The translations under genes and the position numbers were made by a program. The notes beneath the pieces are model-generated. The model searched no databases, was not told where the DNA came from, and worked only from the letters and a program-made list of their open reading frames with translations. Of a stretch of 64,000 nucleotides of DNA, positions 27,101-37,300 are shown one piece after another. How positions within the stretch are numbered: the first letter of the stretch is position 1; each line of letters opens with the position of its first letter. The stretch is from a virus, in the IMG/VR virus record IMGVR_UViG_3300020192_000010, positions 1 through 64,000 of that record, one strand, 5' to 3'.

Positions 27101-27980
27101 AAGCATCTCGATAAATAAAGGTATCGATAAATTCAGATACGCGTGAGCCAAGGATGATGACGTCAACTTTGCCCCCATTGCCCTCTGAAATGACCGAGAA
27201 CGAACGATCAGGGTTCTGTATGACCTGAGTACCGTCGCGAGTCATGAGTGGGTCGCCCGGCTCGATAACTAACGCGTCGATAACTGAAGAGTCAGCCAGG
27301 ACGCCGTTTTTGTAGCCAAGGGCTGTGCCCACATTTGAACCGCTGAAGACTGCAAGCACACGGTTACGGAAGGCGTCGTCGTCTTCCTGATTAGAACCGC
27401 CTGAGAATGGGAATACGTTCGTGACGTTCGACACGCCAGCAATACTGGTTCGAGTAAGTCCGAATTTAGAGATGTTGCCAATAACGCCAGCAGTCGATGC
27501 TATTACGGCAACCTCTACTGCGTATTGATCTGTGATTCCTAAGAAGTCTAGGTCGCTACGATAGCGAGTAGCTACTGAACGATAAGAGTTTATCGATGCG
27601 GTGTTGACAGAAACTCCATTCATAACCGTGAACGTGAGCCCGTTCGAACCGATAATAGAAGAGTTCTTGTTAACCGCGATATTAGTTGGAATGGATGCGA
27701 ACGTAAGTAATGCTACACCGGTAGATTTACCGGCTGACTTGCGTATGATACCATAGTTTTGAGCATAGTTATCCAAATCTGATCCGACGCTAAAACGAAG
27801 GGATTGTAGATCCGATACCTTCGAAATCTCATCGTAAATAAGAGATAGCTGACTGGCTGGGGCCTCGACAAATAAATCTCTAGAGACAGTGCCATGCTTG
27901 GTGTCTAGGCCCGGTTGCTTGACTCGAAGGAAATCGATCAAGCTGAGAATTATTTCATTTGCTGAGCGTATTGTTACCAT
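24135..27980 (-). CDS. Baseplate J-like (wedge) protein, enlarged
   Basis: This 1281-aa protein starts with the typical J/gp6-like N-terminus: SANEIILSLIDFLRVKQPGLDTKHGTVSRDL, then ASQLSLIYDEISKVSDLQSLRFSVGSDLD. The early core has EDDDAFRNRVL. The C-terminal part (ATQLKVNFSLAIVVKSEF, then VTAAINTNILGDTIDSSDLAAVAQGVTGVDRV) matches the family end. Between lie several inserted Ig-like modules, making it about three times the usual length. In P2, Mu and T4-like phages this protein forms the baseplate wedge linking hub to fibres. It follows the gp25-like gene by 12 nt. Confidence 0.9.
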   Translation of the reverse strand: MVTIRSANEIILSLIDFLRVKQPGLDTKHGTVSRDLFVEAPASQLSLIYDEISKVSDLQSLRFSVGSDLDNYAQNYGIIRKSAGKSTGVALLTFASIPTNIAVNKNSSIIGSNGLTFTVMNGVSVNTASINSYRSVATRYRSDLDFLGITDQYAVEVAVIASTAGVIGNISKFGLTRTSIAGVSNVTNVFPFSGGSNQEDDDAFRNRVLAVFSGSNVGTALGYKNGVLADSSVIDALVIEPGDPLMTRDGTQVIQNPDRSFSVISEGNGGKVDVIILGSRVSEFIDTFIYRDASNHNDPTDVKNNFTLGQIAGDENKTVSRKRLDNLKAKVLPAQPVQEIIEVTGSLSGSNFIPKSVDALGRVTGNYELLKDTGVYAGSPWGFDTFRWVNDRISQFPEDKIKGRYNGQDNSAFTDVIDISVNEQNLSIQNENSNIASKLTSAGVVDEDAAGNPILDPSTIQLNHVPATNVTRIFNLSTGERYTVTNQNPDGTGTVNLTGRISITGNTLPSPSDVLQVDYTWIIDYDPFVDYDGRFLDNNPRTVQDSIDWGYSNAIRNETITFTKNVASTYYDGTVIHPISSVIKCKVFEEAESAVTNATGVYVGRLAVVVEDLLAPPTTIDSIKIKNTSKEIYDTAEADGVFVSVKVIAGILLRYTCTIILPTDTTAVEGESVSVIFDQDDVYTISGTSGNFTSNQITIQVGNVSGAPTSFTSRVDYIANVQNFFSVNLTDIPMVRSGNGYARSSLVNTKLNNPAFTLRKEFATVATTSVKLPISSQEFVVTASSVVNVIRLSDGVPLWDGYGTVTIDVDNQYLLNLSTGTPVTGDNVIIFYFSDDIVRTQPMTFKPTVVDSEISTTVLDVHGDFSLTGLTIPENISVNNIAVFKIADGLELSDDSMVVSATDGTIEFSSDLEDLLSGGEKVFVIYYKTESLRQSFTRIAATLTDQSANEGIITVAGTSVSKASSIVFTAINTGFVQNVSEAIRKSSGLLSTDTLPTGLQLIRVVKLEKVSVTDGEVVSVDATYDVSRTRLKNAEFFSSEMIEDLSLTDLDFTMPSTVDNIAEEPNIGDQLRITFYYATPSDTEDMIFSRNGTVYGNKFFSVIDKIYVSSGFNTVSSGRIAFAATNQPITGSRYKTFYDYLAPKPNERIIIRYNYNKLISDATLTLEPTRPISADVLLKEATQLKVNFSLAIVVKSEFTASTNVVLQNVKDRVTAAINTNILGDTIDSSDLAAVAQGVTGVDRVRVLAFNLDQELGQVLSIIAQKNEYFVANTIEITPEGR

Positions 27981-27992
27981 AAGGGCTCCGCA

Positions 27993-28424
27993 TTAAAGCG
28001 TTGTTACCGTAAAAGACGTGTCCACTTTTTTGAAAGCCTTAGTAAGCACTTTAATCTTTACTTCAAAAAGCCTTGGATCTAAACCATTTCTTTGAACGGA
28101 TATATCGAGAATGGCTGCTAATTGCTCCGTCGCCACCATCGGCTGACGCAACTCCACTTGCTTAATTTGCAACTGCTGAAGCGTAGTAAGCGCTAACTGT
28201 AGTTGGCTTTCGGCGGCATTTATAATAATTCGATCCTCTAGGTATGCTCCAATGAGGGTTTTAGAAATGATCGAGCCATACCACGGGGCATATGGATTTG
28301 ACCCCGCGTTAGTAATGGCGATTTTAAGAATATCCTGAACTAGCTTTTCGCTACCCGTAATAGTCTCTAAGTCGCCATTCTTAATAGATAAATCGCCATT
28401 CTTGAGTCTTAAATCGAAAGACAT
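27993..28424 (-). CDS. gp25/GPW-like baseplate wedge protein
   Basis: A 143-aa protein of the expected size and place, just upstream of the J-like gene. It begins with repeated LKNGDLSIKNGDLETITG, then EKLVQDILKIAITNAGSNPYAPWYGS. That matches the gp25/W family pattern of a Q-I-L-T-G-rich helix followed by a glycine/tryptophan turn. In T4, gp25 is the sheath-initiator wedge protein. Confidence 0.8.
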   Translation of the reverse strand: MSFDLRLKNGDLSIKNGDLETITGSEKLVQDILKIAITNAGSNPYAPWYGSIISKTLIGAYLEDRIIINAAESQLQLALTTLQQLQIKQVELRQPMVATEQLAAILDISVQRNGLDPRLFEVKIKVLTKAFKKVDTSFTVTTL

Positions 28425-28463
28425 CGATGCCCTTTTGTTTGTAGAACTACTCTACATGCCAGT

Positions 28464-30083
28464 TTAGCCGTTACTGGTCTTAGCCTTTATGAGCCCATCG
28501 ATTTTATTAAACATTTCCCTGACTTTAGTCTGAAATTTGGTGGCCGTGACGAGCGGGTCCTGGGAAAGGCCCTCTAATCTCAATACAACCTCTCCAGACT
28601 GGAGGGCAGGAATCTCTTTAATTCGTAACATGGCGTCGTCATCAAACATATTTACTAACGATGTTTTATCCAAAGTCCATAGCGCAGCATAAATGGCGTA
28701 CATATCTATAAGACCAAGGCCACTGGTGTCACCCAACAGCACGGCTATCGTACGCAAAGCTTTATTTGCCTTATTCGAAAGCTGTTCACGAGTTGTTTTT
28801 AATGTATTGATTCTTTCAGTGATGCCTGTCGGTACATTGTTCATAACTGAACCGAACGTTAAATCATTGATGAAATTGAAACCAGAAGACCCATCAGTAG
28901 CGCCTAGGTCATCCTTCAAAACGTTTATTTCATTTTCGGCTATTGCTTGTAGATCAGTAAGCCGGTCAATCTCTCTATCCATATCCATTCCAGCTTCATT
29001 TTGTGGAACAAATTCACTAGAGGTAACTCCTACTTCCATTCCTAATCGATTAGGTACCGGAGCCCAATATATCTTGGATTCAACGCTATCAATCACCTGA
29101 ATAGCATCAAACAGCGCATCCACCATTACTTTGAAGAATTTCTGAATGTTGGTAAAGATGAAAGCGTCAGATCGATAATACTTTGTAATATCGCCAGCGA
29201 GTTCGATCAATCGTTTATCTTTTGTATTTCCGTTATCTTTTTTGATCTGATCAACAATCTTTACTAGATCAGGGGCATCAGAATCTTTGTTACGTGCAGC
29301 CAGCCTGACTCTGGCCACCACCTCAAGCAACGGCACCTTATATGTCGTAGCTACGCCGTTACCTCTGGTAACTAATTTTCTATTCTTGATAGGTAAGAAC
29401 GGAACAGCAATCCTATTGCGAGCAGGAAAAATCAAAAAATCTGTCCGAGGGTCAGGCATGAATGGCTTCAAAATGTGTGCCATATTGGCGCCAGAGTATA
29501 TGAAATTTTCTGTTTGATGCTGATCATTGACTCGTTTTTTGAACGGAAACGATTGCGCTTCTACAGCCAACGGGTCATTTTCTTCGATAAGAGTAGAAAT
29601 TGGTCTGATGTATTTTACAGAATAAGCCAGTTTAGATGCGGCTTCATCCTGCTTTGCAAAGATTTCCAACTGAGACTTTGGAAATCTTTCGCGCTCGGTG
29701 AACTTCAATTGAAGCGGATTAATGCTAAGCAAAGCGTTTGCAACGCTGTAACGACGTTCAGTCACGACATCGCTTGACTGGTCGGGACGATAACCTGGGT
29801 TGTACATTCCTTTTGAAGAAAATATTGGTAGGCCCAGTCGTCTGTAAAAGGCATTACAACGACTCTCTTGCGGGATGTTATTTGAGTTTACCTTATTGTC
29901 TCCCTGAACGATTCCGTTTATAGTTTCGCTGTTCAGTATCGTTAGATTAACTTGATCTGGAGTTATGTAACGACTTCTAACTTCATCTATAGAGCTGATG
30001 AAATTGTTGTATACCTGTTCAATATCCACAACGACGTTGTCGGAAAATAAATCGAACTCATTGTCGTCGTTATCGCCAGCCAT
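28464..30083 (-). CDS. Unknown baseplate-region protein, 539 aa
   Basis: Not recognised by motif. The N-terminal 20 residues are acidic. The middle mixes beta segments (DFLIFPARNRIAVPFLPIKN) with helices. A coiled-coil-like stretch about 370-440 (DREIDRLTDLQAIAENEINVLKDD, then TERINTLKTTREQLSNKANKALR) suggests an elongated subunit. It lies 3 nt after the 724-aa gene and 39 nt before the gp25-like gene, so a structural baseplate role is likely by context only. Confidence 0.55.
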   Translation of the reverse strand: MAGDNDDNEFDLFSDNVVVDIEQVYNNFISSIDEVRSRYITPDQVNLTILNSETINGIVQGDNKVNSNNIPQESRCNAFYRRLGLPIFSSKGMYNPGYRPDQSSDVVTERRYSVANALLSINPLQLKFTERERFPKSQLEIFAKQDEAASKLAYSVKYIRPISTLIEENDPLAVEAQSFPFKKRVNDQHQTENFIYSGANMAHILKPFMPDPRTDFLIFPARNRIAVPFLPIKNRKLVTRGNGVATTYKVPLLEVVARVRLAARNKDSDAPDLVKIVDQIKKDNGNTKDKRLIELAGDITKYYRSDAFIFTNIQKFFKVMVDALFDAIQVIDSVESKIYWAPVPNRLGMEVGVTSSEFVPQNEAGMDMDREIDRLTDLQAIAENEINVLKDDLGATDGSSGFNFINDLTFGSVMNNVPTGITERINTLKTTREQLSNKANKALRTIAVLLGDTSGLGLIDMYAIYAALWTLDKTSLVNMFDDDAMLRIKEIPALQSGEVVLRLEGLSQDPLVTATKFQTKVREMFNKIDGLIKAKTSNG

Positions 30084-30086
30084 TGA

Positions 30087-32261
30087 TTACTCACCGTCTC
30101 CGCTGACGTCACCGTCATTGCGGCGTGGCTTACCATCCGAATCGATTCCACCACCAGCAGCAGCAGAAGATCCAACTGGGGTCTTGACGAATTCAAATGT
30201 AAGAGTTTGAATTCCGGTGGTTGGCGTAACGGTCAAGTCTGCCGGAATACTTAGCGTGCTGAAAAATGTATTGTTGTACATCAAACTGATTTCGCCAGAA
30301 CCTTCTTCTTCACTATTAATCTCGGCCGTGAAATTGGCCGCGCCATCATATGTGAATTTCGAAATAGCTCCAAAGGTAAGCTCTGCAACAAGCTTATCTG
30401 CAATCTCTTGTGCGGAAGCCGCTGGTAACGTAGGACAAAGGTTGTGGCCATTCTTATCATTCAACGTTGCCGTTACTACTATTGGTAGCGTTGTAAACTG
30501 AACAGTTGGCGTAAGCGAGAATGTACTTTTATCTGCTACGAATCCCAAATCAACAAGGTCGTCAATGATAGCTGAAAGCTGATCTCCAAAAGCATTCAAA
30601 CAGGTGGTCGTTTCAGCCTGAAAAGTAGCTGCGGATTCAGCCGTTACGCTCGCTCCAAACTTAGCAAGAGACACGGCAAGACACTCTTGTGTTGCTGCCG
30701 GATCTGGGATTGGCAGCGCGGCCAAAGCAGCGGCACCTTCGCGTAATCCTGCGCCTGCATTAGTGTTAACAAACGTACGATCGAACGCTACCTCAGGAAC
30801 ACAACCAAGCGTAATGATGTCCTCCCCAACAAGAACACTATGATTGATTTTGAATGTGTACTCTACATTGCTAAAGAAAATTGGATTTTCAATCAGGGTG
30901 TTTGAAATTTGTCCGGCTAGATGTACGAACGTCGTTAGCGTTCCTTGAGCGGCTCCTACCATTACAGCGGTCGAACCATCATCTTCGTATACAAGGCCTC
31001 CTAGCAAATCTAATGAACCGTTATCTACTACTTTAGTAACAAGAAGGTCTGCTTGCGATACAGGTGTTGTAAGAGGTTGATTTTGCCAATCAAGAGGGCT
31101 TATGATAGGCGTCTTCTTTACAATACAATCTTTGATTCTTATGTATCTAGAACCAAGTGGATCGGTCAAACCGAATGCAGCTGGATAGTAGAATACACGA
31201 AGGTCTACCGTATACGGAACCTTACGCACGTTAGATGTACCTTCGTATGTCTTTCCAACAGGGAAGAAGGTGAATCCCAATTCAGGATCAACATCGACAG
31301 CTGATGTGATGTTGTAGAACGCAAATGTGTTAGCTAGCTCGACATCATAGAACTGCCAGCTCTCCTGTCTTATGGCCCCGAGAGATGCGAAGATAGGGCC
31401 GAACGCAGCTGGAAGACCAGTAATGCCTGAGGCGTCTTGCCCGATCTCACGAAGATACTGTAGCGTTCCAGTCGATCTTGTGAAATCGGCTTGTTTGATG
31501 AATGCAGGACATACTTCTTCAGTACAGCAACCGTCGTCATCACCGTCAGCGTCATCACAAGGAGGTATGCGGAAAGACAAGCTTAGGATGTCTTTAATGA
31601 TTTGAATTATAAGCGCAACGATTTGAAGCACAGCAAATAGATTTTTCAAATAACATAGAAGTGCGCCAACCTTTCGAGCTGCTGTAAGAATGCCATTAGC
31701 ATCTTTACGTTTAGCTATACGGGCCAGCAATTTGATGTTCTTTAGAATCTGGTTAATGATTCTTATAATCTCTGCTATGATGTATTGGATAAGAGCAAGT
31801 ATTAACAATATCAATGATATGATCATTAATATGAACGCAAAATAAGGGAACAGTGCAAGGAAATCAGGTATGCACGTTCTAAACAATTTACGAAGAGCTT
31901 TGATAAGTTTAAATGGATTCTTTAATGCGCAGAGTACCTCTATGATACAAATGATCATATTAAGGATGGGCAAAATCATCTTATAGATAGCCAAGAACGG
32001 CGTGAGATAATCTAGAAGCTTAAGAATAGCGTCAAGTATCTTCTCATCTATATTTGGATTTAGATTAGGCTTTACCGGGCCGCCTGGAAGCAACAGCTTT
32101 AAGCTTTCAATAAGTTCTGCAATATCCGCTGGAATACCATCCAGAACAACGGGCATTCCGGGTATTTCTAATCCACTATCTATTGGCGAACCAAATCCAG
32201 GAATGGATGGCTCATCAAAATTCCCAGGCGGGATACTATAATCGGTAGGCTTACAAGGCAT
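30087..32261 (-). CDS. Baseplate-region protein with long hydrophobic helices, 724 aa
   Basis: The first ~85 residues are Pro/Gly-rich. Residues about 86-225 contain three very hydrophobic stretches (about 86-112, 136-166 and 198-225), separated by basic segments, that would score as membrane helices. A cysteine/acid cluster follows (DDADGDDDGCCTEEVC, about 236-251), and then a beta-rich C-terminal two-thirds. Hydrophobic helices are odd in a virion protein; they could insert into the host membrane during injection or pack as a bundle inside the baseplate. The neighbours are the OB-fold spike gene upstream and the gp25/J genes downstream. No family is recognised. Confidence 0.6.
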   Translation of the reverse strand: MPCKPTDYSIPPGNFDEPSIPGFGSPIDSGLEIPGMPVVLDGIPADIAELIESLKLLLPGGPVKPNLNPNIDEKILDAILKLLDYLTPFLAIYKMILPILNMIICIIEVLCALKNPFKLIKALRKLFRTCIPDFLALFPYFAFILMIISLILLILALIQYIIAEIIRIINQILKNIKLLARIAKRKDANGILTAARKVGALLCYLKNLFAVLQIVALIIQIIKDILSLSFRIPPCDDADGDDDGCCTEEVCPAFIKQADFTRSTGTLQYLREIGQDASGITGLPAAFGPIFASLGAIRQESWQFYDVELANTFAFYNITSAVDVDPELGFTFFPVGKTYEGTSNVRKVPYTVDLRVFYYPAAFGLTDPLGSRYIRIKDCIVKKTPIISPLDWQNQPLTTPVSQADLLVTKVVDNGSLDLLGGLVYEDDGSTAVMVGAAQGTLTTFVHLAGQISNTLIENPIFFSNVEYTFKINHSVLVGEDIITLGCVPEVAFDRTFVNTNAGAGLREGAAALAALPIPDPAATQECLAVSLAKFGASVTAESAATFQAETTTCLNAFGDQLSAIIDDLVDLGFVADKSTFSLTPTVQFTTLPIVVTATLNDKNGHNLCPTLPAASAQEIADKLVAELTFGAISKFTYDGAANFTAEINSEEEGSGEISLMYNNTFFSTLSIPADLTVTPTTGIQTLTFEFVKTPVGSSAAAGGGIDSDGKPRRNDGDVSGDGE

Positions 32262-32275
32262 TCGTTAGCAATATA

Positions 32276-34324
32276 TCACAGGATTGAGCCGCTACTACGA
32301 GCAACGACACGAGCGGCGCCTTCATCGTTAGAATATAGGATGATTTCCTCAGAATCGATGCAAACTTGGTTGCCTTTTAGAAGAAGGTTCTTGCCAGCTA
32401 CGAGTGACATGTTTCCAGGCGTAAGAACAGTTACGCCGAATTCATCAACTCGTACAACGTGAAATTCTCCTGCCGCGTTATAAACGCGTATATCGATTGC
32501 TCCGGCACGGTGAGCGAAGTTTTTACCGTTTTTGGTAAACCTGTTATCGCTAATGTCGCTCGTAAGAGGTCCTAGAGGACTCATACCAGTATCGATTCCA
32601 CCGACCTCGATAAGAATATCTCCAGTACAGCTTAATCCTACGCTTACATTGTTGTTATCGCGCCCGATCATTCCTAGAATGCTGCCCTGGGTATCGAGCC
32701 ATAGCGATTGCTTATCTACCGTATTGGCTCCGATGTTCCATTCTAACATTCCGTCAAAATTAAAACTGCCACTTCGACCACCTGCATTGGCGTCTCTGCC
32801 TGACACTTTTATCTCTTTCGTTACATAGTTATCAGGCGATTTTATCGTTGATATTAACGTGGCAGGAGGATCGTATTCGTATAAGACCTTGCTGCGATGA
32901 GCTGACAGTACCTCTGTAATGTCATGATACATGGTGCCATGCTTGATTGGTTTTTTAGATAGGCGATCCATTGGTGCAGCAAATCCGGCATCGTTATCTG
33001 GATCTGATATCGTTATTGATCCGCCATTAAATGCTACGCTATCAAGATAAATGTCACGACGCTGATCTCTGTTCTCGGTGCTTTGCTTATCTAGCGAAAA
33101 ATTAGCAGGATCTCCGTCATCAGCAGCGGCATCCAATGTCGATGCATTTTCTGTACGAGTAAGCAAAGCAATATTGCCCTTCTCAGAAGAGGCCGGAACG
33201 TTAAGCTTGAATTGTCCTTCTTTATCGATATCGAAAAAGAATCGGCTACGCATACGTGCCCAAGATTCATTTGAATCGGGATCAGGTAGTGGCGATACCG
33301 TTGGTTTCTTAGGTTGCAAGCCACTTAGATCTGGCGCATGACCTTTACGAGAGTTTACCTCAAAATGAAAGGCGATGCTCTTACGCTCAATCTCACGAAG
33401 ACGAATGAATGCATCCTCTTTGCTTTCATTTTTGATAAACGAAAGCTGTTTCTCTTTACCAGCAGGCAATACGTTTCTATTAAGATCTAATATGTTTCCG
33501 TAGATATCGATAACGGTTCCCTTAACCGTCTCCATCAAATAGTTAGGTGCTACCTGACTAAGGCTAAGTGTATCTGTTCTAGCCTCACGACGCTCATATG
33601 TACGGGCTTCATTGGGGACTCCGCCTTTGCTAACAAGCTGCGCTTCCTTGGCATCATTCGTATATCGCGAACCGTGAGCAAACTCGTAGACAATTTCTCT
33701 CTTCTCCACGAACTGAGGGTTTCTGGTTGTCTTTCCATTGGTCGTTCTGCTAGCCAGCGAAGATGGGTCTAAACATATCTCTTTAAGACTGTCGTTGAAG
33801 TTATGAAGCTCACGACGTGTAAAATTATCAGCAGGACCAGGAAACAAATCCCTAAGAACAATGCCTTCTACCGTTACGGCTCCATCAGAAACGGTAAGCT
33901 GTGAGCCGAAATTGTTGGAGATAAGGTTTCTGCTTGAGTCTATTCGTAATTGATTTAGTCTGTCGCCGATACTGATCCATTTATCTGGATTCAGTTCGAT
34001 GATGTTATCTTCATCGCTTTGAATGATCAGTGAATTGCCATCAATAGCTGGCATGTTACTCGTAATGGTAATGAGTGCCATTACGAAATATTGCCCAGAT
34101 TCGCCCTGTGTAATAACTACAGGCGTTCCTCGTTGTGGTTTTCCGCCAATGAAATGACCGCCAGCTCCGAAATAGCCTGGGTAATAAAGCGCCTCTACTT
34201 GTGTTCCTGTTGTATCTAACGATACACGTACTACGTTAGCAGATACGATATCTTGTATAGTTCCACGCGTAGCAAACCCAGCGGGTTTGTTAATGATTCT
34301 AGGAACTACGTGTGGGCCATTCAT
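32276..34324 (-). CDS. Baseplate spike/hub protein with N-terminal OB-fold (gp5/gpV-like)
   Basis: This 682-aa protein has, at about residues 15-85, the pattern of the phage-spike OB-fold: RGTIQDIVSANVVRVSLD, then LYYPGYFGAGG and GTPVVITQGESGQYFVM. The same domain occurs in gpV, gp5 and VgrG proteins. The C-terminal region is repetitive beta (GEFHVVRVDEFGVTVLTPGN, then KNLLLKGNQVCIDSEEIILYSND), as expected for the spike shaft. Its ATG overlaps the hub gene stop (ATGA). It probably forms the membrane-piercing tip complex. Confidence 0.75.
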   Translation of the reverse strand: MNGPHVVPRIINKPAGFATRGTIQDIVSANVVRVSLDTTGTQVEALYYPGYFGAGGHFIGGKPQRGTPVVITQGESGQYFVMALITITSNMPAIDGNSLIIQSDEDNIIELNPDKWISIGDRLNQLRIDSSRNLISNNFGSQLTVSDGAVTVEGIVLRDLFPGPADNFTRRELHNFNDSLKEICLDPSSLASRTTNGKTTRNPQFVEKREIVYEFAHGSRYTNDAKEAQLVSKGGVPNEARTYERREARTDTLSLSQVAPNYLMETVKGTVIDIYGNILDLNRNVLPAGKEKQLSFIKNESKEDAFIRLREIERKSIAFHFEVNSRKGHAPDLSGLQPKKPTVSPLPDPDSNESWARMRSRFFFDIDKEGQFKLNVPASSEKGNIALLTRTENASTLDAAADDGDPANFSLDKQSTENRDQRRDIYLDSVAFNGGSITISDPDNDAGFAAPMDRLSKKPIKHGTMYHDITEVLSAHRSKVLYEYDPPATLISTIKSPDNYVTKEIKVSGRDANAGGRSGSFNFDGMLEWNIGANTVDKQSLWLDTQGSILGMIGRDNNNVSVGLSCTGDILIEVGGIDTGMSPLGPLTSDISDNRFTKNGKNFAHRAGAIDIRVYNAAGEFHVVRVDEFGVTVLTPGNMSLVAGKNLLLKGNQVCIDSEEIILYSNDEGAARVVARSSGSIL

Positions 34325-37300
34325 TTATTGCTCTCGAACGTTAGCCATATATCAATGACGCCATCTACAAGTCTTTCCTGAAGCGCCTTACCTTCAGCGG
34401 CCGAGCCTTTTTCAGCAGCCAAACTGCGCGCAAAACTCCATGCCTTTCCAGATGGGCTTTGAGATACGTCATCATCCGATAAATCCACAGTCACCAACTT
34501 AACAGACGTCTTAGGAAACACAGGGGGAGTATTATCTCCAAACAATTGAACTATAGCGGTCTTACTTGCTCCTCCAGTTATCAAACTGCTTATAAAGCTT
34601 GCGTATTGCTTAATGTTCGTATTGACACCCTTAACACTACTGGCCCCTTTGGAATAATGATAAAATCTTATCTCGATGAGAGGTTGCTCGGCCGATTCAT
34701 TCGAGGAATTCAATATTCCAACAAGTGCGTATTGCAAGTTTACCAATGTGTTAATGTTAACGTTGCCGTATGCATCCTTCTTAATTGCATCGATCGGCTC
34801 GTCCTTAACAAAGGACGTTTGGCTGAAAGCAAGGGCGCCGATTGGCTTCTCATTGTAAGCATTCTCTTCACGAATAACTACATTGTTTGAAACATCTCGA
34901 TTCTTATACAGAATCTTACCAACAATGTCAAAAGCTGTCGGAATATATTCGCCAGGATTGTGTCCGTGGGTCAGTTTAAGCGTAGTGGTGAATGCTGTTC
35001 CGAACGTAAGAGAGTGGCTTACGCTTTCAACGTACCAAAGCATGTTGGTTGGTTCTAGGTAAATAACTTCACCGGCTTGCATATATTCATTGCCTACTAT
35101 CGATGCGCTACCGGTAATGATTTGACCCCTAGCCCGATTAAGCAACGTAACTGCATACGGCGCCAGCTGAGTCTCAGGATCAGACAGGGACGGTATCTTG
35201 ATGGTGTTACCACCTCGATAGCCGTACATGCGCCACATATCATAGTCGACCGCATATGCAGTCGTTTGTGCGTTGCCACCGTTACCCAACTCTTGGCCCT
35301 CTGGCCCTTCTCCCATCTTGAAGAAACCGTCTGTGCCGTTGAATAGGCCGTTAACTTGTATTGAATTGAACTCTGGTGGCGTTTCGCTGTAATTGAAAGA
35401 TAGTAGCTGACCATCTCGTACAACATACCGCCCACCAGAACCGGGGCCATAATCGTCGTACGACTCGTCCTCAATCATGTGCTCCAGTATTTCTGGGACA
35501 CCCTCTTGTCCATACAGATTTGGAAAGGCCAGCTTGCTTATTGTAGAAGAGTTGATTTTATCTGCGTCGACCGTAGTGCGCAGAGCATCTCGTACGGCCG
35601 TAAGCGCGCTCGATGCAGTCTTTACCATACGTTGACGGTCTGAGATCAATGTTGCTATCTGCTTTGTAATCCTGAATACGTCTAAAGCACTGGCTCCGCC
35701 ACCAGCACTGGTAGGCAATGGTTTACCAAACAACTTGGATAACGAGGCTGGCCTTATGCTTGTTTGCCTTCTAAGGTTGTTAGAAATCGTTTCAACACGT
35801 GACGTAAGCGCTGAGTTTGAAGAGTCAAATATAGGTATTGGATTCTTAACCGAGTCTGCCGAAAAACGATTAACCAATATTGTAGAACGAGCTGCGGAAG
35901 AAAATGCAAAACGCACTTCTCTAGCTTGCTGGTTTACATCAACAGTAAATGTTTCTACTATGGCGATATTAGAGGCATCAGGTGCGGCAATAGCTGCAGC
36001 GATATTTAGATCTGCGATATCACCGGTAATTGGATCAGATAGAAATTGGAATTTTCTCGCCGTATCATCATCGATGATGAGGTCAGTCAAAATTTTATCG
36101 TCGCTATCGATCGATAGCGCGGCGGCCTGAAGACGAATCTGATTTTCAATGATCGCTATGTTCTTAAACATACCTTGCAGCTGGTTGCTATAAAGGTCTT
36201 GTAAGAATTGAGGAAAAATTTGAATTCCACGCTCTTCTTTGTTCTTCATTAGCTGTAAGAATACGCTGTTTGGAACTCTGTTAAATTGAGGCGGGCGAGC
36301 TTGAATATGTCCCTGAGAGTCAGCGAAGACTTCTAGGTCTAGTTTCTCAGCCAGCGAAGTGATTTGACTTGCAACGTTATCGTATTCGTTCAAAAAAGTA
36401 TTAAAACGACCGCCAATAGCTTTGCTAAACGCTTGAAGATCAAGATCCTTATCGTAAGTATCATCCACTATAAAAAGATTTCGATCTTCATTCGCTTTAA
36501 CTCTGTAGAACATGCGGCGAGTTAGGAAGTTTATCTTCCTGCGCATTTCTTTACGAATGGATGGGTTGTGTAAAGCTTTTTTCCCATCAACTGATTTATT
36601 GAACTCATCTACATCGAACGATATGTCATCGCCAAAAATCTGATAGAATTTGGCGCCACTACCGATGGCATTACCTATTGCCAACTGGGCTTCAGCTATC
36701 TTTCCATTAAGCTCTGTCAATCTTTGAACTTGAATCTGAGAGCTGTTCCGACGAAGCGCGCTGTCGACATCGAACCCGGCGCTAGACCTGGCTACCTTAT
36801 CAAATGTCTCGGCTCGTTGTTGCAACAAATCGTCTAGTTTAGAGTTGTTAGCTACAACGCTAAGTGTTCCTTGCATCATTTGTGCGAATGATTCCTCTGA
36901 CAAAATCAGCTTCTTGAATGGCTGGAAATCTCCCCACAACTTAGCATTCTTTTGAAGGTCTTTTTGTAGGTTTCGAAAATAAGAAGGATCGTTGAAATAG
37001 TCTTGTTTGAAATCCTGTAAGATTGTCTTATAGAACGTAGCAAAGTTATAAGGATCGCCAGTAATAAGCAACGAAATAACGTTCATCAAATCTTGTCCGG
37101 CAAAAGCTTCCTCAGTCGTTGCTCGTACAATGTTCTGTGCCGGTATTGAAGTGTTGAATGAATTACCGTACGTGTTACGCGACAACGTAAGAGTGCCGAT
37201 GCCTTCTTTCCACCGATAGACCGTTCCGTCTGGTGGGTAGAAAATGTTTTGAACTACATTTGGCTGGCTACCAGCAGGTAGCTGAAAACCAACATCGGAA

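Noticed and set aside
35735-36130. 131-aa plus-strand reading frame
   Set aside because: It lies opposite the hub gene, with no domain and no operon partners; a shadow frame of a strongly coding minus strand.
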